The notes: generated from the letters alone by a model not told the origin. A DNA stretch of 64,000 bases from Epiperipatus broadwayi (GCA_028023455.1 JAQFVV010000027.1:5765845-5829844); one strand, 5' to 3'. Positions 31,701-43,743 are shown, numbered from the stretch's first letter. Numbers and translations: made by a program.

Positions 31701-34255
31701 TTTGTCATGAATGTAAATACTTATTTTTAAAAAAACATTCAGACATATATCCATTCTGCATTGAAGAAAATTCAACTGATATTTCATTAAAGGACTATTA
31801 GGCAAATGAGAACAAAAACTACCATGTTACTTGACCTTAAATTCAAAGGCAAAATGCTGATAAACTCACCACATTTGTTAAAGTGTGCTGTTGGCAGACC
31901 ATAATCGTACAGTAATAATAACTGCAATAACAAGGCAAGAAGTATAAAGCGGACATTAGGAATTTGCAAAAGGCATCAAAGAAAAATCAAAAGATCATGT
32001 TTCAGTTAACAAAATACTCTTTTCTGCATTCATATATATACACACATGTAATCTTATTATTGGTTATTTATAAATCTGCTTTTTATGACCATAATAAGTC
32101 ATGTATTTATGGTTTTAACTCCAATTATAATAATGTAAAAATATTGCAAATTGAAAAAAATAGCAAAAGGAAAATAAAGGAAGCTATGCTAATATACAAA
32201 TACAAATAAGACTTAATTAACAGACAGGCAGCAAATGTTAAGATCATGGAATTGTGGGATAGTTAGCCCTTCAAAATTTTAGTTGACAAAGACTACTAGG
32301 ATAGTTGAAAACGCTACTAAGCGGATAAAATTTTTAAAGTTATACTTTACATATATCTAATTACTGTATTTATAAATATTCAATTGTAAGATTAGGCATA
32401 TTGATTTGAAGAAATACAGACATTGAAATATAATTTATATATATAACTTTATAATCTTCCCTTTCGATTGTCAAATAAATACGATACACTCTACCATTTA
32501 CAATAAAGAATCAAATATAATAATAAGGTATAAGACTCTATCTGATATGAAACTTATAATACATAAAAACATAAGATAGTGTTCAGGGACAATTACAAAA
32601 TAGAAGTTTTAACATTGAGAAACATATAAAAACACTCCACAATAGCAATGCCATTGTAGAAATTCTCCGGCTACTATCCTATAATCATTAGGAAAATCCC
32701 TACAACAATAACTAATATAATGTTTCATTATAAATAATGACTTAACTATTCTTCTATAATTTAAGAAGTTATAAAATAATATTACTACAACAATAACTAA
32801 TATAATGTTTCATTATAAATAATGACTTAACTATTCTTCTATAATTTAAGAAGTTATAAAATAATATTAAAAACACAAACTAAATTAAATTAAAATAATT
32901 AATGCTATCCTATGGATATCTCAGGGATTATAATTATTCTGTTCTAAACTGTAATATAACAATCATATTGATAATTGAATCACAAGAGGGATTTTAGTGA
33001 GATTCAACTATTTAAATAAAAATCAGACTTACCAATAAAAACATTAACTAACTTCCTATATTAAAATTAACCTAACTATAATAAGAATACATTAAGATTA
33101 ACATCACAATTTTAGTCTTGCTTTCACTTAAAATAATTTAATTTACTTTCCTAAGATTTATTCAAATACAAATAACAATCACCATAGAATAATCATTTTA
33201 TTATAATTAAAAGCGGGTAATCATTCAGCCACTTTCGTATATAAATTTATCACTTGCAAGCATTGGGCCGGTTGTTGATGGTGTTGCAGTGCCATCTGCT
33301 GGCAGCAGTATGGTCCCTCCATGACTACCATTCTACATTTATAATAATACCGAATAGCACTTTTGAAATAAACTTTTTTTATATTTAATAAGATTATGAA
33401 TCCATACAAATTCCCTTTAATTAATTATAATTTAAAAGTAATTAATGATTAATGTATCAATTATAAATTCTCAACTATAACATTTTAGATAAAATATTTA
33501 ATAAATATATGCTACGTATAACACTATGTGGATTATGTTCTTTATGGATATGACCTTGTGATGAAAATAATTCTCGATTGTAATAAAATTACTAGTGCAA
33601 ACTTTAAATTAAAATACTCATTTATTTTACAATAATAATAATTAATAACAAAACAGCTATAAATACTATATTACATAATTAATTAACAAAATAATTATTT
33701 AAATATTCATAAATTTACAATAAAATTATTTACATTAATTTAAAAATCATTCTATACATTCTACCCTTCGCCATATATTTATTTAGATCATCAAAATAAT
33801 AAATTCATCATTATTACCAACATGTATGCTTTTCTTAATATTATTAAAGTTTTACCAATTATGAGTAATCTTGTGGGATTATCTTTCAATAGTTATCTTA
33901 TATTTTATAACTCCAAATATTTCAATAAAGTTATAATATTTTAATTCTAATTCATACTAAAAGATTTGTATGAAAATATAGAACTACAATTTTATTAATA
34001 AAATTAGTGTTGCTGTGGTAATATTAAAAACAATATAAATAATGTATTTAAAATAGTGAAATCAAGGATTCCTTTTCATACAGTATCATTCATTTTATGC
34101 ATTCTTCCTCTCTCTCACTTATATTTTCTGTCTTACTTTGATCTCAGGTATCATTATTTAAATAATAATTTATTCAGATTTTAAATGAATACAAAGTATT
34201 TGTTTTGTGTAAGATCTTATGACTTTGATGCTATCAGTATAACATCAGAACAGCT
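31701..34255. other. AT-rich intergenic stretch
   Basis: No gene is supported. It contains an 85-bp exact tandem duplication (listed separately) and, near 33260-33330, a GC-richer patch with GCAGTGCCATCTGCTGGCAG. The rest is low-complexity. Confidence 0.4.
32701..32870. repeat. 85-bp tandem duplication, two identical copies
   Basis: The unit beginning TACAACAATAACTAATATAA at 32701 is repeated at 32786 with no difference that I can see. The identity suggests a recent local duplication. Confidence 0.85.
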
Positions 34256-34274
34256 TTCCAGAGCCATACCATCC

Positions 34275-34620
34275 TACAAGGAATTCTAACATCTACAAAA
34301 CCTAAACTTGAAATGATGAAAAGAAAAAATTGCATCTATGAAATACCATGTGAATGTGGAAGAACATATATTGGTGAGACCAGCCATCCCATTGCAAGAA
34401 CACAAACTGATAATTAGAAGACAGAAAACAGATTCTAAAGTAGCAGAACATGCATGTGCCAATGAACATATGTTCAATTGGGAAAATACAAAAATATTGT
34501 ATAGAGAAGAAAAGGTACAATGAAGAAAATTTAAAGAAGCTGCTCACATGGCAATGACAAAAAATCCCATAAGCCAACTCAGTGTTACTATACATAATGT
34601 AAGGAAATCACTAATCAACT
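34275..34620 (+). pseudogene. Penelope-like GIY-YIG endonuclease fragment
   Basis: The plus strand reads MKRKNCIYEIPCECGRTYIG and then ETSHPIA, a good match to the start of the GIY-YIG domain in Penelope-like elements. After a frameshift it continues as SKVAEHACANEHMFNWENTK (the AEH...H..NW region) and ILYREEKV. After another break it continues as RRKFKEAAHMAM, the usual end of this domain. The RT part is absent, so this is a 3' scrap of an element different from the copy at 22 kb. Confidence 0.82.
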
Positions 34621-34696
34621 TTGCTCTTTGAAAAATGTGGAGAAATCAGTAGGAACCTCATAGATAAGTATATGAAACTACTACAGACTATTGCTT

Positions 34697-34800
34697 TTGG
34701 CAGGATGGCTCAGATGGTTAGAGCATTAACTTAAAATTCAAAACTCAAGAATCTAAGGACCCAGGTTCAAATCCCATGCTAGTACTGTTACTGGTCAGGC
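34697..34800 (+). repeat. tRNA-derived SINE-like head
   Basis: TGGCTCAGATGGTTAGAGC at 34706-34724 is a good Pol III A box and GGTTCAAATCC at 34764-34774 a good B box, with spacing near that of a tRNA gene. The anticodon region is AT-rich and does not fold into a proper arm. It is probably a SINE promoter rather than a tRNA gene. Confidence 0.6.
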
Positions 34801-34864
34801 CAGCAACACCTGAAGAAGAGGGGGGACTAATACCTCTTGTGCATATACTACCCTGTTTGATGAG

Positions 34865-34990
34865 CTATTACTAACAGTTGAATGTATTTGGGATATTTAA
34901 ATAAAGTTCAGTTTTTCTAAAGACATTCAATGGCATATATTAGATGATAGAAATAGACCAATATAAAAATACAATAATAAATATTAATTT
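34865..34990. repeat. Repeat shared with about 1690-1795
   Basis: The GGCATATATTAGATGATAGA-type core with nearby AATAAAGTT and AATATAAAAATACAATA words resembles 1700-1780. It is a short old repeat of unknown type. Confidence 0.35.
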
Positions 34991-35244
34991 TTATATTTTG
35001 CCATTCTATAATTTAATCATTTTCTTCTTTTAATTTTTCCAAGCTATTTATAACATATCAGCTATTTAATTCAAAAAGAAAATTAGTTTCAATTAGACTT
35101 ATTATTCACAAAGTCATTCTTTCCTCTGATTTAATACATAACTAATAGAATTATTTAATCTGGTAGACATAAGTAAATGTTCTCTAACGTGATAGCAGCT
35201 ATATATCCCTTTAAGGAAATGTAGTTGTTTTTTTCCATAAGTCA

Positions 35245-35333
35245 GCATCGGCCAGGAGGCGAACCCGCAACAACCATCTGCAACCAACTGCTCGCTTGCA
35301 AGGCCGCTGCGCTGACCTCTCGGCTAACAACGC
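35245..35333 (-). repeat. tRNA-like SINE-type module (V family), copy 1
   Basis: The minus strand reads TTAGCCGAGAGGTCAGCGCA (A-box-like) and then GCGGCCTTGCAAGC, where a TGC anticodon loop would sit. Further on come GCGGGTTCGCCTCC, a B-box-like word, and GGCCGATGCTGAC. It is related to 55446-55527 and 62321-62402. The anticodon arm has extra bases, so it is unlikely to be functional. Confidence 0.5.
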
Positions 35334-35574
35334 TTGACAAGTAAATGTAGTAAACTTTCCTTTTTCATGGTTCTTCCAAACGATAATAATATCTTATAAC
35401 TTTTCTATTAGAATTCCTTTAGGCTATCAATTTAATTATGAGGTGACTTTCAAGACTGTAATCAGGTCATGACAAAGAAACTGGTTTAAACGCACTCCAT
35501 CCTTTTGATAATGGTAAATGAAAATGTAACAATTTACTCTAGACAAATACTCTTCATATAATAGATATATATGA

Positions 35575-35660
35575 GAGAAAATGGCCTAGGCCAACTGATG
35601 AGTGCTGGTTCAGCACGAAATGCACCTTGGGGGTCATTTGTCTTTTAGTGTATCTTTATT
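35575..35660 (+). repeat. R1 repeat core, partial
   Basis: AACTGATGAGTGCTGGTTCA followed by GCACGAAATGCAC and a TTTGTCTTTT end is the best-preserved R1 core in the window, but the flanking R1 parts are missing. Confidence 0.55.
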
Positions 35661-36236
35661 TATACGAATTTAAAACGAATGGGGAAGTATGGAGGTGTTT
35701 ATTATATCTATTCACTTTACTTTTTAATGAATTGATTCCGCAGTTTATCTGCTCTTATTTACCTTAAATATTCCAAAGTGACGTCAGAAACCTAATTAAT
35801 TTTTATTGGCCAATATCTAAAATCAATTAGCAAAATTTTAAACAACTATTTTTCTGTCTGTATTTTAAATAATTAAAATTAATAAATATTTTACAAAGAA
35901 ATCAACTTAAATAATTTTTAAAACTGAAAATTTAAATATAATTAGGATTTTAATGTGATATTATTAATTGACTATAAATAAAAAGTTTAATAATAAAGTT
36001 ATATATGTAAAATATGATGATAATTGTAAAATAAATTATTATCTTGTAATAAATAATTGTTCATTTTTTATTTAGTTTTAAAAGAATTTTATTTAATGAG
36101 AATATTGGTTTTTTATACATTAACTTTTTAAAGTACGTTGACTAAACAGGAGTCTATAATGTTACTACTGGGTTGGTAGTGGATGATTTGTAGAAATATT
36201 AATCCTGGGTATGGAATTAATCCGGTGCTGATATAG
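35661..36236. other. AT-rich stretch left of the giant palindrome
   Basis: No gene recognised. The last 100 bp (TTGGTAGTGGATGATTTG and onward) are less AT-biased and form the left flank of the inverted repeat. Confidence 0.35.
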
Positions 36237-36599
36237 TACGCGCTCGGCGGCCATTTTGAATTTGGAAACACCCAAAAACACTGCTGGCACATGCAAGCGA
36301 TAAATGTCATCGACTAGAAACACTCATTTTTCAAAAACGTAAAACGCCTGAGGCACTGCAATTAAAAAAGGTGGTGGGGAGGGACTACACTTAAAAAAAT
36401 GGCGGGAAAACGTCACATTAAATAGCCTAAGGTGCTATTACCCAAAAAAAAGGGCGGGAAAAGAAAAAGAAGTGAAAATTAAAAAATACTTTAAAATAAA
36501 CCAAAAACGCTAATTTATATATATATAGTCATAATCAAACATTGCAATATTTACAAAAATCCGTTAAAATATAGCGATCACTAGAAAAATAATATAATG

Positions 36600-37720
36600 C
36601 TATAAATCAAACCTTACTTTAAAATAAACCAAAAACGCTAATTTATATATATAGTCATAATCAAACATTGCAATATTTACAAAAATCCGTTAAAATATAG
36701 CCACCACTAGAAAAAATCAAACATTACTTTGAAATAAACCAAAAACGCCAATTTATATATATAATCATAATCAAACATTACTTTAAAATAAACCAGAAAA
36801 CGCTAATATATATAGTCATGATAATCAAATATTGCAATCGTAAATCTCAAAAGATTAACCCTATGTTAAAGCATTTTTTTTAAAAAAAAAATCGTAAATG
36901 GTATTTACAAAAACACATTAGAAAAATAATAAATGCTATTTTAAAAATATCAGTCCGGTCTATCAACGCTATATACTAAATCAGTATTATAATTTTAAAA
37001 AACAATATTTAAAAACTATAATGCTATAAATCAAACATTGAGTTGTAGCGTTACATTGAATAGCCAAAGGTTATACTATGGAAAAAAAAGGGCGGGAAAA
37101 GAAAAAGAGATGAAAATTAAAAAATACTTTAAAATAAACCAAAAACGCTAATTTATATATATAGTCATAATCAAACATTGCAGTATTTACAAAAATCCGT
37201 TAAAATATAGCTACCACTAGAAAAAATCAAACATTACTTTGAAATAAACCAAAAACGCCAATTTATATATATAATCATAATCAAACATTACTTTAAAATA
37301 AACCAGAAAACGCTAATATATATAGTCATGATAATCAAATATTGCAATCGTAAATCTCAAAAGATTAACCCTATGTTAAAGCATTTTTTTTAAAAAAAAA
37401 ATCGTAAATGGTATTTACAAAAACACATTAGAAAAATAATAAATGCTATTTTAAAAATATCAGTCCGGTCTATCAACGCTATATACTAAATCAGTATTAT
37501 AATTTTAAAAAACAATATTTAAAAACTATAATGCTATAAATCAAACATTGAGTTGTAGCGTTACATTGAATAGCCAAAGCTTATACTATGGAAAAAAAAG
37601 GGCGGGAAAAGAAAAAGAGATGAAAATTAAAAAATACTTTAAAATAAACCAAAAACGCTAATTTATATATATAGTCATAATCAAACATTGCAATAGCATT
37701 TATTTAAATAATTTTTTACT
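36600..37720. repeat. 510-bp tandem duplication in the left arm of T2
   Basis: TAAATCTCAAAAGATTAACC occurs at 36841 and 37351 and the sequence around it repeats with a 510-bp period. Within each unit, 100-130-bp sub-blocks (AAATAAACCAAAAACGCTAA, ATAGTCATAATCAAACATTG) recur. The right arm has this unit once only (near 39290), which explains its shorter length. Confidence 0.8.
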
Positions 37721-38387
37721 AATATTTTAATAATTTAAAAAAAATTACCAGCTCTCGATCGGATGGATGGTCGTCCGCTCAGGCTAAATTTGGTTCTTTC
37801 TAGATCTCTTCATTACTGCAATACCACAAAACATCAAATTATACTTTTAAGATTTAGGTTTATTATTTTAAAGAAGACACCAGTAAAATTAATTTATTCA
37901 GGAAATATCGCAGCTTGATATGGCCTCTTTCAAATTTATTTTTAAAACTGTCTACTTGGGTCGGTATGTATGACGTAAGATAATTTCCAAGAATTATAGT
38001 TCGGGATGGGGGCTTTGTCTTACTAAGATAAAAGAAAGTGTTAAGTTAGATTTTCAAATTTAAAAAAACAACAACTGTAAAACAGTTCTAATGGACTTTT
38101 ATGCCTCAAGCCTAACTAGTCATGAAATGCAAAAGAGGGTTAAAATTTATTATAAAAAAATTGGGGTTTTGGTTATAATAAATTAATGATTTCAAAATAT
38201 AATCGCACTGTAACATATTATACATCACAACTTGTACTCATATATATATATGCCGATACATGTATTACTTGTAAGATTTTAGTTTTAACACTTCTTATTG
38301 TTGCTAATTCTGTCTATCATTCCGTTTCACCTTCTATGTATCATAGTAGGCCTGTTTGTCAAATTCAAACCCATCCCAGACCACGTG

Positions 38388-38525
38388 TATAATCCTATAA
38401 TAATGTACTTTGATGTATAATAACGTATGTTTACGTGTATGTGCGACATCTAATATATAAATAAATATATTTATATATTAGATGTCCATATTATACATCA
38501 AAATACATTATTATAAGATTATATA
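38388..38525. repeat. Central AT palindrome of T2
   Basis: GACATCTAATATATAA at 38445-38460 pairs perfectly with TTATATATTAGATGTC at 38471-38486. Outside it TAATAATGTACTTTGATGTA pairs with TACATCAAAATACATTATTA. It lies near the right edge of the loop of the large inverted repeat. Confidence 0.85.
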
Positions 38526-39930
38526 CATAACGATGTTAGGCTTGAAGCATAAAAGTCCATTAGCTGGTTTACAGTTGTTGTTTTTTTTTAAATTTGAAAG
38601 TTTAACTTAACACTTTCTTTTATCTTAATAAGACAAAGGCCCAATCCGAACTATAATTCTTGGAAATTATCTTACGTCATAGATACCTTGTGTCAGACCC
38701 AAGTACACAGTTTTAAAAATAAATTTGAAAGAGGCCATATCAAGCTGCGATATTTCCTGAATAAATTAATTTTACTGGTGTCTTCTTTAAAATAATAAAC
38801 CTAAATCTTAAAAGTATAATTTGATGTTTTGTGGTATTGCAGTAATGAAGAGATCTAAAAAGAACCAAATTTAGCCTGAGCGGACGACCATCCATCCGAT
38901 CGAGAGCTGGTAATTTTTTTTAAATTATTAAAATATTAGTAAAAAATTATTTAAATAAATGCTATTGCAATGTTTGATTATGACTATATATATATAAATT
39001 AGCGTTTTTGGTTTATTTTAAAGTATTTTTTAATTTTCATCTCTTTTCTTTTCCCGCCCTTTTTTTTCCATAGTATAACCTTTGGCTATTCAATGTAACG
39101 CTACAACTCAATGTTTGATTTATAGCATTATAGTTTTTAAATATTGTTTTTTAAAATTATAATACTGATTTAGTATATAGCGTTGATAGACCGGACTGAT
39201 ATTTTTAAAATAGCATTTATTATTTTTCTAATGTGTTTTTGTAAATACCATTTACGATTTTTTTTTTAAAAAAAATGCTTTAACATAGGGTTAATCTTTT
39301 GAGATTTACGATTGCAATATTTGATTATCATGACTATATATATTAGCGTTTTCTGGTTTATTTTAAAGTAATGTTTGATTATGATTATATATATAAATTG
39401 GCGTTTTTGGTTTATTTCAAAGTAATGTTTGATTTTTTCTAGTGGTGGCTATATTTTAACGGATTTTTGTAAATATTGCAATGTTTGATTATGACTATAT
39501 ATATAAATTAGCGTTTTTGGTTTATTTTAAAGTAAGGTTTGATTTATAGCATTATATTATTTTTCTAGTGATCGCTATATTTTAACGGATTTTTGTAAAT
39601 ATTGCAATGTTTGATTATGACTATATATATATAAATTAGCGTTTTTGGTTTATTTTAAAGTATTTTTTAATTTTCACTTCTTTTTCTTTTCCCGCCCTTT
39701 TTTTGGGTAGTAGCACCTTAGGCTATTTAATGTGACGTTTTCCCGCCATTTTTTTAAGTGTAGTCCCTCCCCACCACCTTTTTTTAATTGCAGTGCCTCA
39801 GGCGTTTTACGTTTTTGAAAAATGAGTGTTTCTAGTCGATGACATTTATCGCTTGCATGTGCCAGCAGTGTTTTTGGGTGTTTCCAAATTCAAAATGGCC
39901 GCCGAGCGCGTAGTTTATAGATCGTTGTCA

Positions 39931-41125
39931 TCAGCTATCTGGAAATGTATTGGGCTTTGGAATTAGGAATAGATTCCAGGTTTCTTCAAATAGAAACTTG
40001 GAGGAAAGGGTCATGTCTTTATGCTTGATTTTCTTTAAAAGAGATATGAATAGACTGTCTGGGTCTGGCGGAGGAGTTGTGAAGACTAATTTGCATCTTA
40101 CATTCCAGATAGAGTGGGTGAGAAATACTGACATTCTTATAATTGGAAACTGTTTACTTTGTAGACATTCTTTTAGAGAGAGAATTCTGTAAATATCAAT
40201 TTTTGTATTTTGGAAAATTCAAAGTTTGATATTTCCAAGTTCGGTACATGAGCGAACTATGTGGTCAAACGTATCATCATGCCTCTTGCAGATTGGGCAG
40301 GTAGGGTCAATGTTGTCAAGAAACCTCTTGTGGTGGAGGAACCAGTTGGTATGCATGGCTCCCAGATTTACTTCTACTAGGTAGTTTAAAAATTTAGGCT
40401 CTAAAGCTAAGAACTTGAAAATCGAAGTAATTCTATGATTAGTGATGCCAAGCATTGACAAAATTGAAATGATTTCAGGGTTGATTCTACAGTGAGTATC
40501 CCAGATGGTGATTTTTGTATTATATGGATTTTGTAAAGTAGATGTATGTTGATTGGGAAGCTGGAGAACCTGGTCTAACCAGCATTTTTGAGGAGGTCTG
40601 TCCGTCGGTTGGACGGTCTCCGATATATTAAAGGAATCGTGTTTTTGTAAAAGATTATGAATCAAGGTGTGAGATTTTTGTAAGATAATTGTTATGGAGT
40701 GAAAGGACATCCCATTAGATTTGCGATAGTATTGCATCCTTGTCATGCTTATAGATGTTGTGCTGTTTTTCCAAAAGAGTTTAGCACATAGACTATTGAT
40801 TTTTTTGGTAAAGGCTTTTGTTGCTGTCATGATGGGGAGGAAGTATGCTATCTTAGACATGACTTTCATGTTCAGTAGTGCTACTTTTCCCTGAATGGAG
40901 AGATACACCCTGGAAAGGGTCTGTATAATCTGAGACGGAATTGATTAAGGAGTTCTGTAGTTTTTTTGACATGGCTGTTTGAGACACGGAGACAGGGAAG
41001 CCAAGAAAGTCCTGGGGTTCAGCTATAAATCTAGATGAGACTTTCTTTCCCAATAGAATTTTCCAAGATGATGATTTGTTGGAGTTAAATTTGAGTTCTG
41101 AATTGTTCTGTATAGAATAGTACAT
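39931..41125 (-). pseudogene. L1/Tx1-type LINE ORF2 C-terminal fragment
   Basis: The minus strand starts inside the RT (DFLGFPVSVSQ...LSGK-like thumb region) in one frame (41125-40853). It shifts near 40900 and then reads LSIQGKVALLNMKVMSKIAY (the LS..GR..L...V).. It continues through TKKINSLCAKLFWKN and a CPICKRHDDTFDHIVRSC zinc-binding motif (C-x2-C-x8-H-x4-C) typical of the region behind the RT in L1-type LINEs. One TGA at 40219-40221 interrupts the same frame, which then runs on through SVFLTHSIWNVRCKLV to a stop at 39931. It is 5'-truncated and dead. It is unlike the RTE copies. Its 3' end abuts the giant inverted repeat, which may have inserted into the LINE's 3' region. Confidence 0.8.
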
Positions 41126-41710
41126 TTATCTTTAAAGGATCACTGTAGTGAAAATAAACAAAGGTTAAATTTATTACTTTTGTAATTTTAACTAAATCTA
41201 AGAAATCTATATAATTAAATATATTTGTTTGGATTAAAACCGATTATATTGAAATTATATAATGATTTATGTATAAATAATTATACATCAAGGACATTTA
41301 TTAAATATCTCTACAGAATTCCAACTTTAAAGTTATTTACGCATGTTATATCAAAATTTATAGCATTACAATTATGTGAATTTAAAATTTTGAGCTATAA
41401 TACACATTTTAGATCCTATTTTTACTATGGATAAGCAATCCCAAAGTTACAATATATATATTGAACCAAATATTTCCATGAATTATTATAAAGGTAATAA
41501 CCACGTAACCCCAAAGATTAAAGGAGATCTCTGGATATTATCTCTTTGTTTCTATTCTTTATTGTACATATACATCCATTAATGGTGTAATATAAATGAG
41601 TCTAACCTAGTCTATAATTAGACAATTATTACATTTTATTATAATTCTATCAGGTCAGGTTTTCTCAGATTACAGAGCCTGGATTTGAATATAGAGATAA
41701 AAACATGAGT
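41126..41710. other. AT-rich intergenic stretch, nothing recognised
   Basis: No gene is supported between the LINE fragment and the next inverted-repeat element. Confidence 0.35.
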
Positions 41711-43279
41711 AAGGTACTTGTGTATAATTCAACCGATGACGTTTTTGACTTACCAAATTCCCTTCCGGTAGACATCGACATTTGTTGCATGACAACGTTG
41801 TCATGGTAACCAAGTGACTGGCGTGATTAATCCATCAGAGAGTCAATTTTTTTTTTTTTTCACCCGCGAGATTTAAAATTCGTAGAGAGGTTTGGGAAAT
41901 TTTTTTTATTTTTCTGTCTATTGCGATTTTGCTATCCACGGCATCACAGTTACTTTTTTGAGCTATTAATTCGGGTAAAGTGTTTTATTTATCTGTTTAT
42001 TTTAAATTTACAAAAATTTTTTGTTAATATTTCTACAATTATCAAACTTACATTGAATTATTCTCCGGTAAAGTGTTTTTTATTTATCTGTTTATTTTAA
42101 ATTTACAAAAATTTTTAGTTAATATTTCTACAATTCTGAAACGTACGTTTAATGTGTAAATAATTTATTCTCCGGTAAAGTGTTTTTTATTTATCTGTTT
42201 ATTTTAAATTTACAAAAATTTTTAGTTAATATTTCTACAATTCTGAAACTTACGTTTAATGTGTAAATAATTTATTTTCCGTGTTTTTTATTTATCTGTT
42301 TATTTTTAAATTTACAAAAATTTTTAGTTAATATTTCTACAATTCTGAAACTTATGTTTAATGTGTAAATAATTTTCAATAATTTTTTAAAACAAATTTG
42401 GAATATACATTACCAAATGTGATAACAAGGACGCCATTAATGCCAGATTCGCATTAATTCGGGTAAAGTGTTTTATTTATTTTAAATTTACAAAAACTTT
42501 TTGTTAATATTTCTACATTACGTTTTTAATGTGTAAATAATTTGAAATAATTTTTTAAATCAATTTTGTGCAATATGCAGTACGTTTTAAAAATTACCAA
42601 ATGCATATAAAAGTGTGGCGTTTTCTGGACGCCATTAATACCAGATTTGCATTAGATCGCGTCTTTTTTATTTAGGTGTTTATTTAAAATTTACAAAAAG
42701 TTTTTGTTAATATTTCTACAATTCTCAAACTTATTTACAAAAAATATTTGTTAATATTTCTACAATTCTCAAACTTACATTGAATTACGTTTAATGTGTA
42801 AATAATTTTCAATAATTTTTTAAAACAAATTTGGGAATATACATTACCAAATGCATATGTGATAACATGGACGCCATTAATGCCAAATTCGCATTAATTC
42901 GGGTAAAGTGTTTTATTTGTTTATTTTAAATTTACAAAAACTTTTTGTTAATATTTCTACATTACGTTTTTAATGTGTAAATAATTTGAAATAATTTTTT
43001 AAATCAATTTTGCAATATGCAGTACGTTTTTAAAATTACCAAATGCATGTAAAAGTGTGGCGCCATTAATACCAGATTTGCATTAGATCGCGTCTTTTTT
43101 ATTTAGGTGTTTATTTAAAATTTACAAAAAGTTTTTGTTAATATTTCTACAATTCTCAAACTTATTTACCAAAAATATTTGTTAATATTTCTACAATTCT
43201 CAAACTTACATTGAATTACGTTTTAATTTTATTTTTAATTTCTGAATTATATCATACAGCTATGAGAGTAATACAATGT

Positions 43280-43445
43280 CTGATATACGTGTACGCCGGG
43301 CCTGTGGCCCGACAAAAACATCCGGAGGCCCCCCCGCCAATTCCAGCGCTACGCGCTGCTGTATTTTAAAATTGAGAATAATATTTTTTTGACGCATGCA
43401 TGTACATTTTTTTTTTTTTAGTATTTGCCGGACCTGCGTCAGATA
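43280..43445. other. GC-rich island inside T3
   Basis: A sharp change of composition within AT-rich DNA: GCCGGGCCTGTGGCCCG (a hairpin), GGAGGCCCCCCCGCC and CCAGCGCTACGCGCTGCTG, then GCCGGACCTGCGTCAG. It could be a hairpin terminus, a relic of another element or a structured RNA; I cannot assign it. Confidence 0.45.
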
Positions 43446-43480
43446 TTTTTCATTTTTGAATATTTTTTAGCATGTGACCT

Positions 43481-43682
43481 GGATAATTCAACCGATGACG
43501 TATTACCCTGAAGGCATATCACTCTAATCTTGCGATTTTTAACGTGCCGTGTTCACGTGATCTGCGGACACATTTTAGCGATTACATGTGTCCGCAAATC
43601 ACTTGGAGACGTTATCTTAAAAATCACAAGATTAGAGTGATATGCCTTCAGGGTAATACGTCATCGGTTGAATTATACACAA
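43481..43682. repeat. 200-bp palindrome at the right end of T3
   Basis: GATAATTCAACCGATGACGT and the next 35 bases pair with their near-perfect complement ending GTCATCGGTTGAATTAT. An inner pair (GTGATCTGCGGACACA / TGTGTCCGCAAATCAC) forms the hairpin core. The outer word is the same as the left terminus of T3 at 41723, so the terminus is present three times. Confidence 0.85.
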
Positions 43683-43743
43683 GTACCAAAACATGTACCT
43701 TCAGTTATTTGAATAAAAGCTATTGTTCCACGTGGTTTACAAT

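Larger units (their letters stand above)
36237..39912. repeat. Giant inverted repeat (about 1.4-1.9-kb arms, T2)
   Basis: The left arm, about 36237-38120, is matched in inverse by about 38530-39912. The outermost sequence is TACGCGCTCGGCGGCCATTT at the left and its complement at 39893-39912. The arms share CCTGAGGCACTGCAATT, GGTGGTGGGGAGGGACTAC, GGCGGGAAAA blocks, GCTCTCGATCGGATGGATGG and many AT blocks. The TA at both outer ends could be a TA target duplication. The centre holds a second small palindrome (38388-38525). There is no ORF of note. The arms are not identical, so an assembly mirror artefact is unlikely. Confidence 0.85.
41713..43687. mobile_element. TIR element with internal tandem arrays (T3)
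   Basis: The ends are inverted over about 29 bp: GGTACTTGTGTATAATTC then AACCGATGACG at the left, and the complement ending ATACACAAGTACC at 43687. AAAACATG occurs just outside the right end and, five bases off, outside the left end, so a target duplication is possible but unproven. The interior has about four units of about 107 bp (GGTAAAGTGTTTTTTATTT type, 41970-42400), then two units of 440 bp (GCATTAATTCGGGTAAAGTG at 42451 and 42891). No coding frame is seen. Confidence 0.7.

Noticed and set aside
33255-33330. CTCF-like CCATCTGCTGGCAG word as an insulator site
   Set aside because: Single short match with no supporting context; similar words occur within several transposon termini here.
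36237-39912. Inverted repeat as a pure assembly mirror
   Set aside because: The arms differ by a 510-bp unit, a central insertion and scattered substitutions, which a mirrored assembly would not create; long reads would still be decisive.
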